Below are positions 32,648-41,028 of a DNA stretch of 64,000 nt, in pieces. The notes under the pieces were generated by a model. It ran no database searches, was not told the DNA's origin, and saw nothing but the letters and a program-made list of their open reading frames with translations. The stretch comes from FEN-1279 sp964501535. GTDB lineage: Bacteria > Bacteroidota > Ignavibacteria > Tepidaquicellales > Tepidaquicellaceae. Both the position numbers and the translations under genes were made by a program. Within the stretch, counting starts at the first letter, position 1, and each line of letters begins with the position of its first letter. The stretch is taken from positions 62,001 through 126,000 of the forward strand of contig CAZCSV010000001.1 in NCBI GenBank assembly GCA_964501535.1, read 5' to 3'.

Positions 32648-34054
32648 ATGCAGGAATTTGATTTAATTGTAATTGGTAGCGGTCCCGGAGGTTATACCGC
32701 AGCAATCAGAGCCTCACAGCTTGGATTTAAAACAGCTGTTATCGAAAGAGATAAACTCGGAGGCATATGCCTGAACTGGGGCTGTATTCCCACAAAATCC
32801 TTGTTGAAAGATGCTGAAATAATGAATTCTTTGAAGCACCTTAAAGAACACGGAATAAGTGCAGATAATATTGCCTTCGATTTTCCTAAAATTATTGAAC
32901 GCTCGAGAAAAGTCGCTGTGGCATCCGAAAAAGGAGTCCAGTATTTGATGAAAAAAAATAATATTACTATTATCAATGGTACGGCAAAATTCAACAGAGA
33001 TAAATCAATTTCCGTTACGGATAAGGATGGAAAAGAAATTGAAGTCGTAAAATCGAAACATACTATCGTGGCTACCGGTGCAAGAGCAAGGACTATCGGG
33101 AATATTAAGTTCGATGAGGAAAAAATTCTGTCCTCGACAGGTGCAATGCTGCAAAATAATATTCCCGGGAAAATGCTTATTGTAGGCAGTGGTGCGATTG
33201 GTATGGAATTCGCTTATTTCTATAATGCATTCGGTGCGGAAATTACTATAATAGAAATGTTGCCCCGTATTTTACCCGTGGAGGATAAGGAAGTATCTGA
33301 TACCGTAGCAAGGGAATTTAAAAAACTCGGTATGAAAATTTATACAGATACTAAGACGGAAGATGTAAGGATTAAAGATAATAAAGTCCTCACTACCGTT
33401 TCGGGTAAAATTAGCGAAACATTGGAATCCGATGTGGTCTTGCTCGCTGTCGGCGTTTCGGGTAACATTGAAAATCTTGGCTTGGAGGAAATCGGCGTTG
33501 AACTTTTTAAAAACGGGATAAAGGTGGACACAAATTATCGAACTAATGTCAGCGGTGTTTATGCTATCGGCGATGTTGCATTGATAGACCCGAAAGGAAA
33601 ACCGTGGCTCGCTCATGTCGCTTCCGGCGAAGCCGTGAATTGCGTCGAAAAAATTAAAGGCTTGAAAGTCGAAGATGTTAATTACAGCAATATCCCGGGC
33701 TGTACTTATTGCCAGCCTCAGGTCGCTTCCGTGGGCTTGACGGAAGAAAAAGCTAAAGCTATGGGCTATGATGTTGTAATCGGAAAATTTCCGTTTTCGG
33801 CTAACGGTAAATCCAGAGCTATGGGCGAAACGGTAGGTTTTGTAAAGTTGATTTTTGAAAAAAAATACGGTGAATTGCTCGGCGCTCATATAGTCGGAGC
33901 CGAAGCAACCGAGTTGATTAGTGAGCTTGTGATGTTAAAATCACTCGAAGGAACGGGAGAATCGATTGCTAAAACTATACACGCACATCCGACCTTGGCT
34001 GAATCTGTTATGGAAGCCGCAGGCGTCGCATTCGGTGAGGCGATAAATATTTAA
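32648..34054 (+). CDS. lpdA: Dihydrolipoyl dehydrogenase (E3)
   Basis: A 468-residue flavoprotein that reoxidises dihydrolipoamide in 2-oxoacid dehydrogenase or glycine cleavage complexes. FAD motif GSGPGG (10-15), redox disulfide Cys41/Cys46 in GGICLNWGCIPTKS, NAD motif VGSGAIGMEF (about 176-185), and the C-terminal active-site HAHPTLAES are all present. It is likely the E3 partner of the fused E1 at 27406-29466, but it is transcribed separately. Confidence 0.96.
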   Translation: MQEFDLIVIGSGPGGYTAAIRASQLGFKTAVIERDKLGGICLNWGCIPTKSLLKDAEIMNSLKHLKEHGISADNIAFDFPKIIERSRKVAVASEKGVQYLMKKNNITIINGTAKFNRDKSISVTDKDGKEIEVVKSKHTIVATGARARTIGNIKFDEEKILSSTGAMLQNNIPGKMLIVGSGAIGMEFAYFYNAFGAEITIIEMLPRILPVEDKEVSDTVAREFKKLGMKIYTDTKTEDVRIKDNKVLTTVSGKISETLESDVVLLAVGVSGNIENLGLEEIGVELFKNGIKVDTNYRTNVSGVYAIGDVALIDPKGKPWLAHVASGEAVNCVEKIKGLKVEDVNYSNIPGCTYCQPQVASVGLTEEKAKAMGYDVVIGKFPFSANGKSRAMGETVGFVKLIFEKKYGELLGAHIVGAEATELISELVMLKSLEGTGESIAKTIHAHPTLAESVMEAAGVAFGEAINI

Positions 34055-34190
34055 ATATTTGCGTATTTTTTTATCAATTGATTTATCGTTTATATATTGA
34101 TATTTTAATTTTGAAATTCGTAATGCAGTAATTATAATTATAATGTTGTAATTACTCTGTTTGCGGATGTTTATTCAAAAACAAAATTAT

Positions 34191-34196
34191 AAGGAG
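34191..34196 (+). promoter_or_regulatory. Shine-Dalgarno deciding the YtxH-like start
   Basis: AAGGAG, 9 nt before the ATG at 34206. It rules in that start over a TTG at 34161, which opens the frame but has no such site. Confidence 0.75.
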
Positions 34197-34205
34197 CAAA
34201 GTAAA

Positions 34206-34622
34206 ATGGAAGAAAATAAAATGGCAAAAGGCCTGATGATTGGTTTCTTGGCCGGTGGTATAGTGGGCGGCTTGATTGCTCTCCTGTATGCACCAAAATC
34301 TGGCAGGGAATTAAGAAATGATATCAGAATAAAAAAAGATGAATTTCTCGATGATACTGCCGAATATATGCAGATTGCAAAAGAAAAAGCTAATGAATTG
34401 ATAAACGAGGGGAAGAAAAAATCAGAACAGCTGATTCAGGATGCTAAAAAGAAAGCTAGCACCCTGATTGAAGATGCTAATACCCTTTTGAGCGATGCTA
34501 AAGAAAAAGCATCGGAAAAATTCAGCTCTGCAAAAGATAAAATATCAGTTGAAACCGACAGGATAAAAGATGCTTTCAAGGCTGGTATGGATGCTTATAA
34601 CGAAGAAAAGAACAAAATTTAA
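34206..34622 (+). CDS. YtxH-like membrane-anchored protein
   Basis: A 138-residue protein when started at the ATG with a good ribosome-binding site. KGLMIGFLAGGIVGGLIALL is a single glycine-rich membrane segment, immediately followed by YAPKSGRELR, the YtxH-domain signature. The rest is a long charged helix with repeated 'DAKKKA/DAKEKA' blocks, probably coiled coil. YtxH-like proteins are linked to general stress in other bacteria; role here is inferred. The next gene, also membrane anchor plus coiled coil, follows after 35 bp. Confidence 0.82.
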   Translation: MEENKMAKGLMIGFLAGGIVGGLIALLYAPKSGRELRNDIRIKKDEFLDDTAEYMQIAKEKANELINEGKKKSEQLIQDAKKKASTLIEDANTLLSDAKEKASEKFSSAKDKISVETDRIKDAFKAGMDAYNEEKNKI

Positions 34623-34657
34623 AAGGTTCTTTTTATTAATATTAAATTATCATTACC

Positions 34658-35206
34658 TTGACTGATACTTATCAAATATTATTGAGCATTTCTATTATCA
34701 TTCAGATAATACTTTTTATTGCATTCATTGTGCTAATCTTTTCACTTACAGGCTATGTTAAAAAACTTATTGGCAAAACTGAAGAACTGAAAAGTGATTT
34801 GGGTGATTTTAAAGTGAGACTGGAACCCTTGATTGACGATACACTCGACCTTGTTAAAAAGCTGAATAACATTTCGGGTAAAGTGGAAGAAAATATTGAC
34901 ACCGTTAAAAAAGTGACCGAAAAGATTAAAGTTATGACCGAAGATATTTATGATTTCAAAAACAAGTTGCAAAGAAAAATTGAACCTCCTATTAACGATA
35001 CCATTAATTTCTATAATGCTTTAATAAGAGGAATAAGAGTATTCACGGAAAAGTTGAAAAGCCCCCGTGAAAAAATATCGGGCGACGATAACTTGCTTTT
35101 TGATGATAAAATTGATTATGATGTGGAAATTAAAGAAGAGTACAATGATATTAATAAAGAACTGAATGAAGTTAGAAAAAAACTCGAAGAAATGAAAAGA
35201 GTGTAA
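34658..35206 (+). CDS. Membrane-anchored coiled-coil protein (DUF948-like)
   Basis: A 182-residue protein. One N-terminal membrane segment (about 5-30) precedes an extended amphipathic helical region with heptad-like spacing (about 32-130: LKSDLGDFKVRLEPLIDDTL and similar). The start is probably TTG at 34658, as no ATG or GTG lies before the membrane segment. The layout matches DUF948 proteins, which often accompany YtxH-domain proteins, as it does here. Function unknown. Confidence 0.7.
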   Translation: MTDTYQILLSISIIIQIILFIAFIVLIFSLTGYVKKLIGKTEELKSDLGDFKVRLEPLIDDTLDLVKKLNNISGKVEENIDTVKKVTEKIKVMTEDIYDFKNKLQRKIEPPINDTINFYNALIRGIRVFTEKLKSPREKISGDDNLLFDDKIDYDVEIKEEYNDINKELNEVRKKLEEMKRV

Positions 35207-35243
35207 GAGTATTCTTTTACCTAAAACTCCGTTGGAATTATTG

Positions 35244-35287
35244 AACTCGTTTTCGGATTATAAATTGAAAACGAGTTTGCTTTTTTA
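35244..35287 (+). terminator. Terminator after the YtxH/DUF948-like pair
   Basis: AACTCGTTTTC pairs perfectly with GAAAACGAGTT (11 bp, 12-nt loop), followed by TGCTTTTTT. It overlaps the 3' end of the opposing dehydrogenase gene by 3 bp. Confidence 0.85.
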
Positions 35288-36304
35288 TGATATTTTTATA
35301 ACTATCTTTCCCATCTGAACAGATTTCTCCATCCTCATAAAAGCTTCGTGTATGTTTTCCATATCAAAAATTTTATCTACTACCGGTGTGATTTTATTCT
35401 TCTCGATGAATTCAATCATATTACTGAAATCTTTATCAGAACCCATAGTTGTCCCGAGTAAAGAAACCTGCTTCCAGAAGATTTTCCTTATCTCGAAATT
35501 ATTGACCTTGCCGGAAGTTGCACCGTAATTTACTATGCTTCCTCCGGAGTTAATTACATCTAAACATTTCATAATATTGTCTCCGCCTGTCCCGTCTATA
35601 ATTAAATCAAAACCTCTTTTGGATAATTCAAGTATTTTCCTGTCCCAGTTTCCATCTCTGTAATTTACTCCGTTTTCTGCTCCTAATTCAATCGCTTTTT
35701 TGATTTTTTCCTTGCTTCCGGATGTGACATAAACCTTTGCTCCTTTTTTAACGGCATATAATAAGGAAAATGTCGAAACTCCTCCGCCGATTCCTGTTAT
35801 CAGTACATTCTGATTTTTCTTGATATCTCCTTTTATGAAAACAGCACGATATGCGGTTAGTCCTGCTAAAGGAAATGATGCTGCTTCTGCAGAAGTTAAA
35901 TGTCCCGGCTTTTTATATATGTATGACTTATCCACTGCTATATATTCCTCCAGCGTTCCATTATCCGGTAACCCTAGAATTTTGAAATTATTCCCTTGAT
36001 GAAATTCGCTCTTTCCCCAGTTCATTCCGGGATTCACAACAACCTCTTCTCCAACGGAGAAGTTTGTAACGTTTTTTCCTTTTTCCACGATTGAACCCAA
36101 ACAATCTGAACCTAATACAACCGGCAGTTTTATCCCAGCATATAATCCTTTGATAATCCATAAATCCCTGTGATTCAATGATGAGTATTTTATCTTTATT
36201 AATACTTCATCATCATTTATTTTTGGTAAAGATATCTCTTCTATTACTAAATTTCTTCTCAGTTCTTCAATCTTTCCAATTTGTTTTAATAATACCGCTT
36301 TCAT
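35285..36304 (-). CDS. Zinc-independent medium-chain dehydrogenase/quinone oxidoreductase family protein
   Basis: A 339-residue MDR-superfamily NAD(P)H-dependent oxidoreductase. The GroES-like N-terminal half has SSLNHRDLW and VLGSDCLG. The Rossmann motif is GIGGGVSTF (about 171-179). The four-Cys structural zinc loop and the usual catalytic zinc His-Glu pair of alcohol dehydrogenases are not present, which points to the quinone oxidoreductase branch. Substrate unknown. It lies 16 bp after exonuclease III on the same strand. Confidence 0.85.
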   Translation of the reverse strand: MKAVLLKQIGKIEELRRNLVIEEISLPKINDDEVLIKIKYSSLNHRDLWIIKGLYAGIKLPVVLGSDCLGSIVEKGKNVTNFSVGEEVVVNPGMNWGKSEFHQGNNFKILGLPDNGTLEEYIAVDKSYIYKKPGHLTSAEAASFPLAGLTAYRAVFIKGDIKKNQNVLITGIGGGVSTFSLLYAVKKGAKVYVTSGSKEKIKKAIELGAENGVNYRDGNWDRKILELSKRGFDLIIDGTGGDNIMKCLDVINSGGSIVNYGATSGKVNNFEIRKIFWKQVSLLGTTMGSDKDFSNMIEFIEKNKITPVVDKIFDMENIHEAFMRMEKSVQMGKIVIKIS

Positions 36305-36320
36305 ATTTGATATTTTATTT

Positions 36321-37100
36321 TTAATATTTAATTTTTATAGAGACCGGGCAGTGGTCACTCCCCGTAATATCTGTATGAATATCTGCGGCGACTACATTAT
36401 CTGCAAAATCATCCGAAACCATAAAATAATCTATACGCCATCCTACGTTTCTCTCACGCGCTCTCGTTACCATGTCCCAATATGTATACCACTCAGGCTC
36501 CTTGTGGAATTTCCTGAATACATCCACATATCCGAGATTTATTATTTTATTTATCCATGCTCTCTCTTCAGGTAAAAATCCTGTATTACCTTCGTTTTCT
36601 TTTGGTCTTGCAAGGTCGATTTCTTTGTGTGCAGTATTGTAATCACCCGTTACGATTATTCCCTTCCTGCCTGAAAAATTTTTTTGTAAATAAAAAAATA
36701 ATTCATCGTAGAAATCCAGCTTGTATCTTACTCTCTCGGGTCCTCTTCCTCCGTTGGGGAAGTAAACATTGGCTAAAATAAATTTTTCGTATTCTGCGAA
36801 AATCACGCGTCCCTCTGTGTCGTATTTTTCTTTGCCAAATCCGTTTATGATTTTTAAAGGTTTTATTTTTGTGTAAATACCTACACCGGAATATCCTTTC
36901 CTCAAGGCTGAAAACCAGTATGAATCATACCCTTTTATGTCTTTTATTTCCTCTGGAATCTGCTCCGGCTGTGCCTTTGTCTCCTGTAGACAGATAATAT
37001 CGCCTTTAGATTTCATTATCCAGTCTTTAAATCCCTTTTTTGCTATCGCACGGATTCCGTTTACATTCCATGTATATATTGTAATACTGTTTTTTGCCAT
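36321..37100 (-). CDS. xth: Exodeoxyribonuclease III (AP endonuclease)
   Basis: A 259-residue Mg-dependent exonuclease/endonuclease/phosphatase fold enzyme for base-excision repair. WNVNGIRA (11-18), CLQETKAQ with the metal-binding Glu, GDYNTAHKEIDLARP with catalytic Asp-Asn, and C-terminal GSDHCPV with the Asp-His pair are all in order. Slightly shorter than or equal to typical members. Followed by the MDR gene. Confidence 0.95.
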   Translation of the reverse strand: MAKNSITIYTWNVNGIRAIAKKGFKDWIMKSKGDIICLQETKAQPEQIPEEIKDIKGYDSYWFSALRKGYSGVGIYTKIKPLKIINGFGKEKYDTEGRVIFAEYEKFILANVYFPNGGRGPERVRYKLDFYDELFFYLQKNFSGRKGIIVTGDYNTAHKEIDLARPKENEGNTGFLPEERAWINKIINLGYVDVFRKFHKEPEWYTYWDMVTRARERNVGWRIDYFMVSDDFADNVVAADIHTDITGSDHCPVSIKIKY

Positions 37101-37212
37101 GTTTTAAAATAATATTTAGCGGAAACATAAAAAATACTCAAATATATTTACATTTAATTTGAAATCCGATTAAACTAATTTTATACGTTAATTTGAAAAT
37201 TGTAATTTTATT

Positions 37213-39924
37213 ATGTCTGTGCATAAACTCGAATCTTTTTTTAATCCTAAAAGAATTGCCTTAATTGGCGCTTCTATAAATCCAAACAGCGTCAGCGGGA
37301 AAGTACTAAGTAACCTTATCGGAGGAGGTTTCAAAGGCGTAGTCTATCCCGTTAATCCTCAGTTCGAAGCGGTTCTCGGAATTCAGTGCTATCAAGATTT
37401 AAAATCACTTCCTAAAAAACCTGACCTCGTGGTAATTTGCACCTCTGCGGATTTGGTCCCCGGTTATATAAATGAATGCGGGGAAACCGGTATTCTGAAT
37501 ATTATTGTTATGTCTGCCGGTTTTAAAGAAGCCGGGGAAAAAGGCTTGAAACTTGAACAGCAGATAAAAGACTATATTAAAAAATATGGAAACATGAGGA
37601 TCATGGGACCTAATTGCCTCGGCCTTATCGTTCCATACCTGAACCTTAATGTTAGTTTCGCTGCTGGTATTCCAAAAAATGGTAACATTGCGTTTATATC
37701 TCAGTCTGGAGCTTTGTGTACGTCTGTATTGGATTGGGCTATAGAAAAAAAGCTGGGCTTTTCTTATTTCATTTCGGTGGGAAATGCAATTGATGTAGAT
37801 TTTCCGGATTTAATCGATTTCTTGGGCGAGGATGAAAAAACTAAATCAATTATTCTTTATATTGAATCTGTTACCCAGGCAAGAAAGTTTATGACCGCAG
37901 CTCGTTCGTTTGCTCGTTCAAAACCAATCGTTGCTTATAAAGCGGGTCGATTTCCTGAATCTGCAAAAGTAGCCGCTTCGCATACAGGCGCAATGGCGGC
38001 GGAAGATGCAATCTATGATGCAGCGTTTAAAAGAGTGGGTATTGCAAGGGTTTTTGATATAGGAGATATTTTCGATTGCACCGAATTAATTGGACGGGGT
38101 AAAATTCCAAAAGGTCCCAGACTCTGTATAGTTACGAATGCAGGAGGTCCTGGCGTTATGGCAACAGATAGTCTGATTGAACACGACGGCGAATTGTCCA
38201 ATCTGAGCGAAGATACCCTTAATCTCTTAAATTCAAATTTACCCGCTTTCTGGTCAAAGGGAAATCCTGTTGATGTGCTCGGTGATGCAAATTCTAAAAG
38301 AATTTCTAAAGCTGTTCAGATAGTTCTGAAGGATAAAAATGTAGATGCCGTTCTTGTCATATTAACACCTCAGGCAATGACAAATCCTACTGCAACAGCT
38401 AAGGAAATATCTAAACTTTCTGCTGATACGAAAAAACCCGTTTTGGCGGCGTGGCTCGGCGGAGAAAGAATGAGAGAGGGAATGCAAATCCTGAGTGATG
38501 CTGGCGTTCCTGTCTATCAAACCCCGGAACAGGCTGTACGCTCGTTTATGACCCTTGTTTCGTATTCCAGAAATCTTCTGAGCTTGTATGAAACTCCCCG
38601 TGAAATTCCTGTGGAATTTCCTATTGATAGAGGCAAATTGAAAAATGATTTTGTTAATCTGTGCCTTAGCGAGGAAATCAATATTGATGAAGATAAAACT
38701 TTGATTCTGTCGGAATCGGTTTCCAAAAAAATTCTCGACGCTTACGGTATCCCTGCCTCAAATCCCATACAGGTAAAATCCGTAAATGATGCCGTAAATG
38801 TTGCGGAAAAAATCGGCTATCCTGTCGTTATGAAAATCCAATCTCCCGATATCTCGCATAAAACTGATGTGGGAGGAGTTGAACTGAATCTCCAGGATAA
38901 AGTTATGATTAGCTCGGCTTTCAAACGGATTATGAATAATGTGAAATTAAAACAACCAGATGCTCAAATTGAAGGAGTTACCATACAACCAATGGTGAAA
39001 ATAAAAGATGCTGTCGAGATGATTTTAGGTATAAAAAGAGATTCTACTTTTGGAACGGTCATTCTTACTGGAATGGGAGGAACAGGTGCGGAGCTTTTTA
39101 AGGATAGAACCATAGGTTTCCCCCCTTTGAATGAAAGACTTGCCTTTCAGATGATTGAATCACTTAAAATTTATCCCTTGCTTAAAGGCTATAGGGGAAA
39201 ACCTCCAGTAGATATTGAAAAATTAATTGAAATCCTGATACGACTCTCTTATCTGGCTGCAGATTATCCGGAAATAAAAGAACTTGATATAAATCCGCTT
39301 CTCATTTCCCGGAAAGGTGCTATCGCTCTCGATGCTAGAATCGTTGTCGATACTGCTTTGCTGACAAAAACAAACAGACCGTATGAACATCTCGCTATGA
39401 AACCTTATCCCGAAGAATATGTTAAAGAAGTGAAACTTCCCGACGGGACGGATGTCTTGTTTAGACCGATTAAACCTGAAGATGAACCTCTCTGGATGGA
39501 TTTGTTGGGCAGCTGTTCCCGTGAGTCTATATATTCAAGATTCAGATATTTCTTCCAGTGGCAGTCACATGAAGTAGCAACAAGATATTGCTATATTGAC
39601 TACGATAGGGAAATCGCTGTTGTTGCGGAGATAAAAGAGGGAAATAATAAAAAATTTATAGGCGTGGGAAGGCTGATTGCTGACCCTGACCATGAGACTG
39701 TAGAATATGCCATCTTGATTGCCGATGAATGGCAAAATAGGGATGTCGGAGGTATACTTACAGATTATTGCTTTGAAATTGCAAAACACTGGGGGTTGAA
39801 AAAAATTGTCGCCCAAACTACTACCGATAATCAAAGAATGATTGCAGTCTTCCAGAAAAGAGGATTTGAAATATTGGTTGATCCATCGAGTTCTATGGTC
39901 GATGTCGTAAAACCTTTAATCTGA
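37213..39924 (+). CDS. ADP-forming acyl-CoA synthetase (alpha-beta) fused to a GNAT acetyltransferase domain
   Basis: A 903-residue multidomain protein. The order is CoA-binding domain (about 5-130, with GASINPNSVSGKV), succinyl-CoA ligase-like domains (about 145-450), an ATP-grasp domain (about 490-710) and a C-terminal GNAT domain (about 735-903; 'EYAILIADEWQNRDVGGIL'). The active-site His of ADP-forming acetyl-CoA synthetases is kept as His257 in the SHTG motif, and the second His in SHKTDVGG (His549). The domain order equals that of Pat/PatZ lysine acetyltransferases, whose synthetase part can be inactive; here the synthetase residues look intact. A paralogue without GNAT is at 41029-43134. 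Confidence 0.92.
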   Translation: MSVHKLESFFNPKRIALIGASINPNSVSGKVLSNLIGGGFKGVVYPVNPQFEAVLGIQCYQDLKSLPKKPDLVVICTSADLVPGYINECGETGILNIIVMSAGFKEAGEKGLKLEQQIKDYIKKYGNMRIMGPNCLGLIVPYLNLNVSFAAGIPKNGNIAFISQSGALCTSVLDWAIEKKLGFSYFISVGNAIDVDFPDLIDFLGEDEKTKSIILYIESVTQARKFMTAARSFARSKPIVAYKAGRFPESAKVAASHTGAMAAEDAIYDAAFKRVGIARVFDIGDIFDCTELIGRGKIPKGPRLCIVTNAGGPGVMATDSLIEHDGELSNLSEDTLNLLNSNLPAFWSKGNPVDVLGDANSKRISKAVQIVLKDKNVDAVLVILTPQAMTNPTATAKEISKLSADTKKPVLAAWLGGERMREGMQILSDAGVPVYQTPEQAVRSFMTLVSYSRNLLSLYETPREIPVEFPIDRGKLKNDFVNLCLSEEINIDEDKTLILSESVSKKILDAYGIPASNPIQVKSVNDAVNVAEKIGYPVVMKIQSPDISHKTDVGGVELNLQDKVMISSAFKRIMNNVKLKQPDAQIEGVTIQPMVKIKDAVEMILGIKRDSTFGTVILTGMGGTGAELFKDRTIGFPPLNERLAFQMIESLKIYPLLKGYRGKPPVDIEKLIEILIRLSYLAADYPEIKELDINPLLISRKGAIALDARIVVDTALLTKTNRPYEHLAMKPYPEEYVKEVKLPDGTDVLFRPIKPEDEPLWMDLLGSCSRESIYSRFRYFFQWQSHEVATRYCYIDYDREIAVVAEIKEGNNKKFIGVGRLIADPDHETVEYAILIADEWQNRDVGGILTDYCFEIAKHWGLKKIVAQTTTDNQRMIAVFQKRGFEILVDPSSSMVDVVKPLI

Positions 39925-39926
39925 TT

Positions 39927-40508
39927 TTACCACTTTTCCCAGTGGATGTTCTCTTCCTTGAACTTGTCCTTTGGCTTATCCTCTCCTGTCGGATGTCCAA
40001 TCGGTACTATATTAACCGGTATTACATTTTCTGGAATTCCGAGAACGTTTCTTAATAGATTCATTCTCCTTTCATCCGGATATGCCGCTGTCCATACGGC
40101 TCCCAATCCGAGAGATTCGACTGCAAGCAGTATGTTCTCTCCGGCAAGTGAACAGTCTATTATCGCGAACTCCGTCCTTCCCTCGACGGTTCTTCCTGGA
40201 ATCGCACAGACTATTATTATTGCACCGGCTTTTCGGTACATCTCGGAATTATGTAAACTGTCTGCGAGTGTTTCGATATTCTTCTTCTCCGATATTACTA
40301 TAAATGACCACGGCTGCTTGTTCATTGCTGTAGGTGCGCACATGGCACATTTTAATATTTTATCCAAATCTTCTTTGCTGACCGATTCCCCTGTAAAATG
40401 CCTTACACTTTTTCTGTTCTTGATGGTCTTTATTACTTCATTGTCCTGTGAACAGGATATGTTGAATGTTATTATAAATACCGCTATCGTTAGCGCTATC
40501 TTCTTCAT
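39927..40508 (-). CDS. Nitroreductase-family protein with export signal
   Basis: A 193-residue FMN-dependent nitroreductase-like protein. The catalytic-domain motifs RKSVRHFTGESV, CAPTAMNKQPWSFIVI, GLGAVWTAAYPDE and NIVPIGHPTGE are present. It begins with a hydrophobic signal, MKKIALTIAVFIITFNISCS; the Cys near residue 19 could be a lipidation site, although the preceding residues are not a classical lipobox. Export is unusual for this normally cytoplasmic flavoprotein family. Its stop codon is 2 bp from the stop codon of the opposing synthetase gene, leaving no room for a terminator. Confidence 0.87.
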   Translation of the reverse strand: MKKIALTIAVFIITFNISCSQDNEVIKTIKNRKSVRHFTGESVSKEDLDKILKCAMCAPTAMNKQPWSFIVISEKKNIETLADSLHNSEMYRKAGAIIIVCAIPGRTVEGRTEFAIIDCSLAGENILLAVESLGLGAVWTAAYPDERRMNLLRNVLGIPENVIPVNIVPIGHPTGEDKPKDKFKEENIHWEKW

Positions 40509-40548
40509 AATAAGTTGAATTAATTTGTTTTATGCGTGTTTTATCCGT

Positions 40549-40785
40549 TTATTCTTTCTCGTACCTGATTTCCATTTCTTCGCTGTTACCGAGTCCTTTT
40601 TTCAAAACTTCAAGAAGACCTTCTTCCGCTCCCATTTCCTGAAAAGATTCTATTGTAGGTAAGTTTATGTAATAATCGATATCATCATCGGCTTCCTCTT
40701 CAAGATGGTCTATTAAAAACTGTAATTGTGCTTCCGTGATGTTGCCTATTAATTCTCCCGTGTCTTTGTTAAATATTTTTATCAT
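40549..40785 (-). CDS. Uncharacterised 78-residue acidic protein
   Basis: Starting at the internal ATG at 40785 gives MIKIFNKDTGELIGNITEA and so on, a compact start typical of a small beta-alpha protein. The frame is open to an ATG at 40845, but the extra 20 residues are low-complexity K/I/N/L. The protein is acidic (EEEADDDIDYY) and ends in a charged tail. No family assigned. It lies 40 bp upstream of the nitroreductase on the same strand and may be co-transcribed. Confidence 0.6.
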   Translation of the reverse strand: MIKIFNKDTGELIGNITEAQLQFLIDHLEEEADDDIDYYINLPTIESFQEMGAEEGLLEVLKKGLGNSEEMEIRYEKE

Positions 40786-41028
40786 AAGATTTAAGTTTAG
40801 TTGTTTGATAATCTTAATAATATATGTTTTTTTATTCAATATCAATTACACATCCATTGCATTTTTATTCCTCATTTTAAAACAAAATATCGCTGCTACT
40901 ATATAAATTTACCTTTTCCTTTCATGCTCGATTTCCTTTCTATCTTATATGTAAAATTCGTTTTTCAATTTCAAGTTGTTTTTTATTTGCATAATTTTAG
41001 TAATTCTGATTAAAATTAAATTACTTAT

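Noticed and set aside
34108..34156. AGTAATTA/TAATTACT inverted repeat before the YtxH-like gene
   Set aside because: A/T-only 8-bp stem with a long loop and no T run; likely chance.
34161..34205. TTG start 15 codons upstream of the YtxH-like gene
   Set aside because: The ATG at 34206 has an AAGGAG site at good spacing; the extension would precede the membrane segment with unrelated residues.
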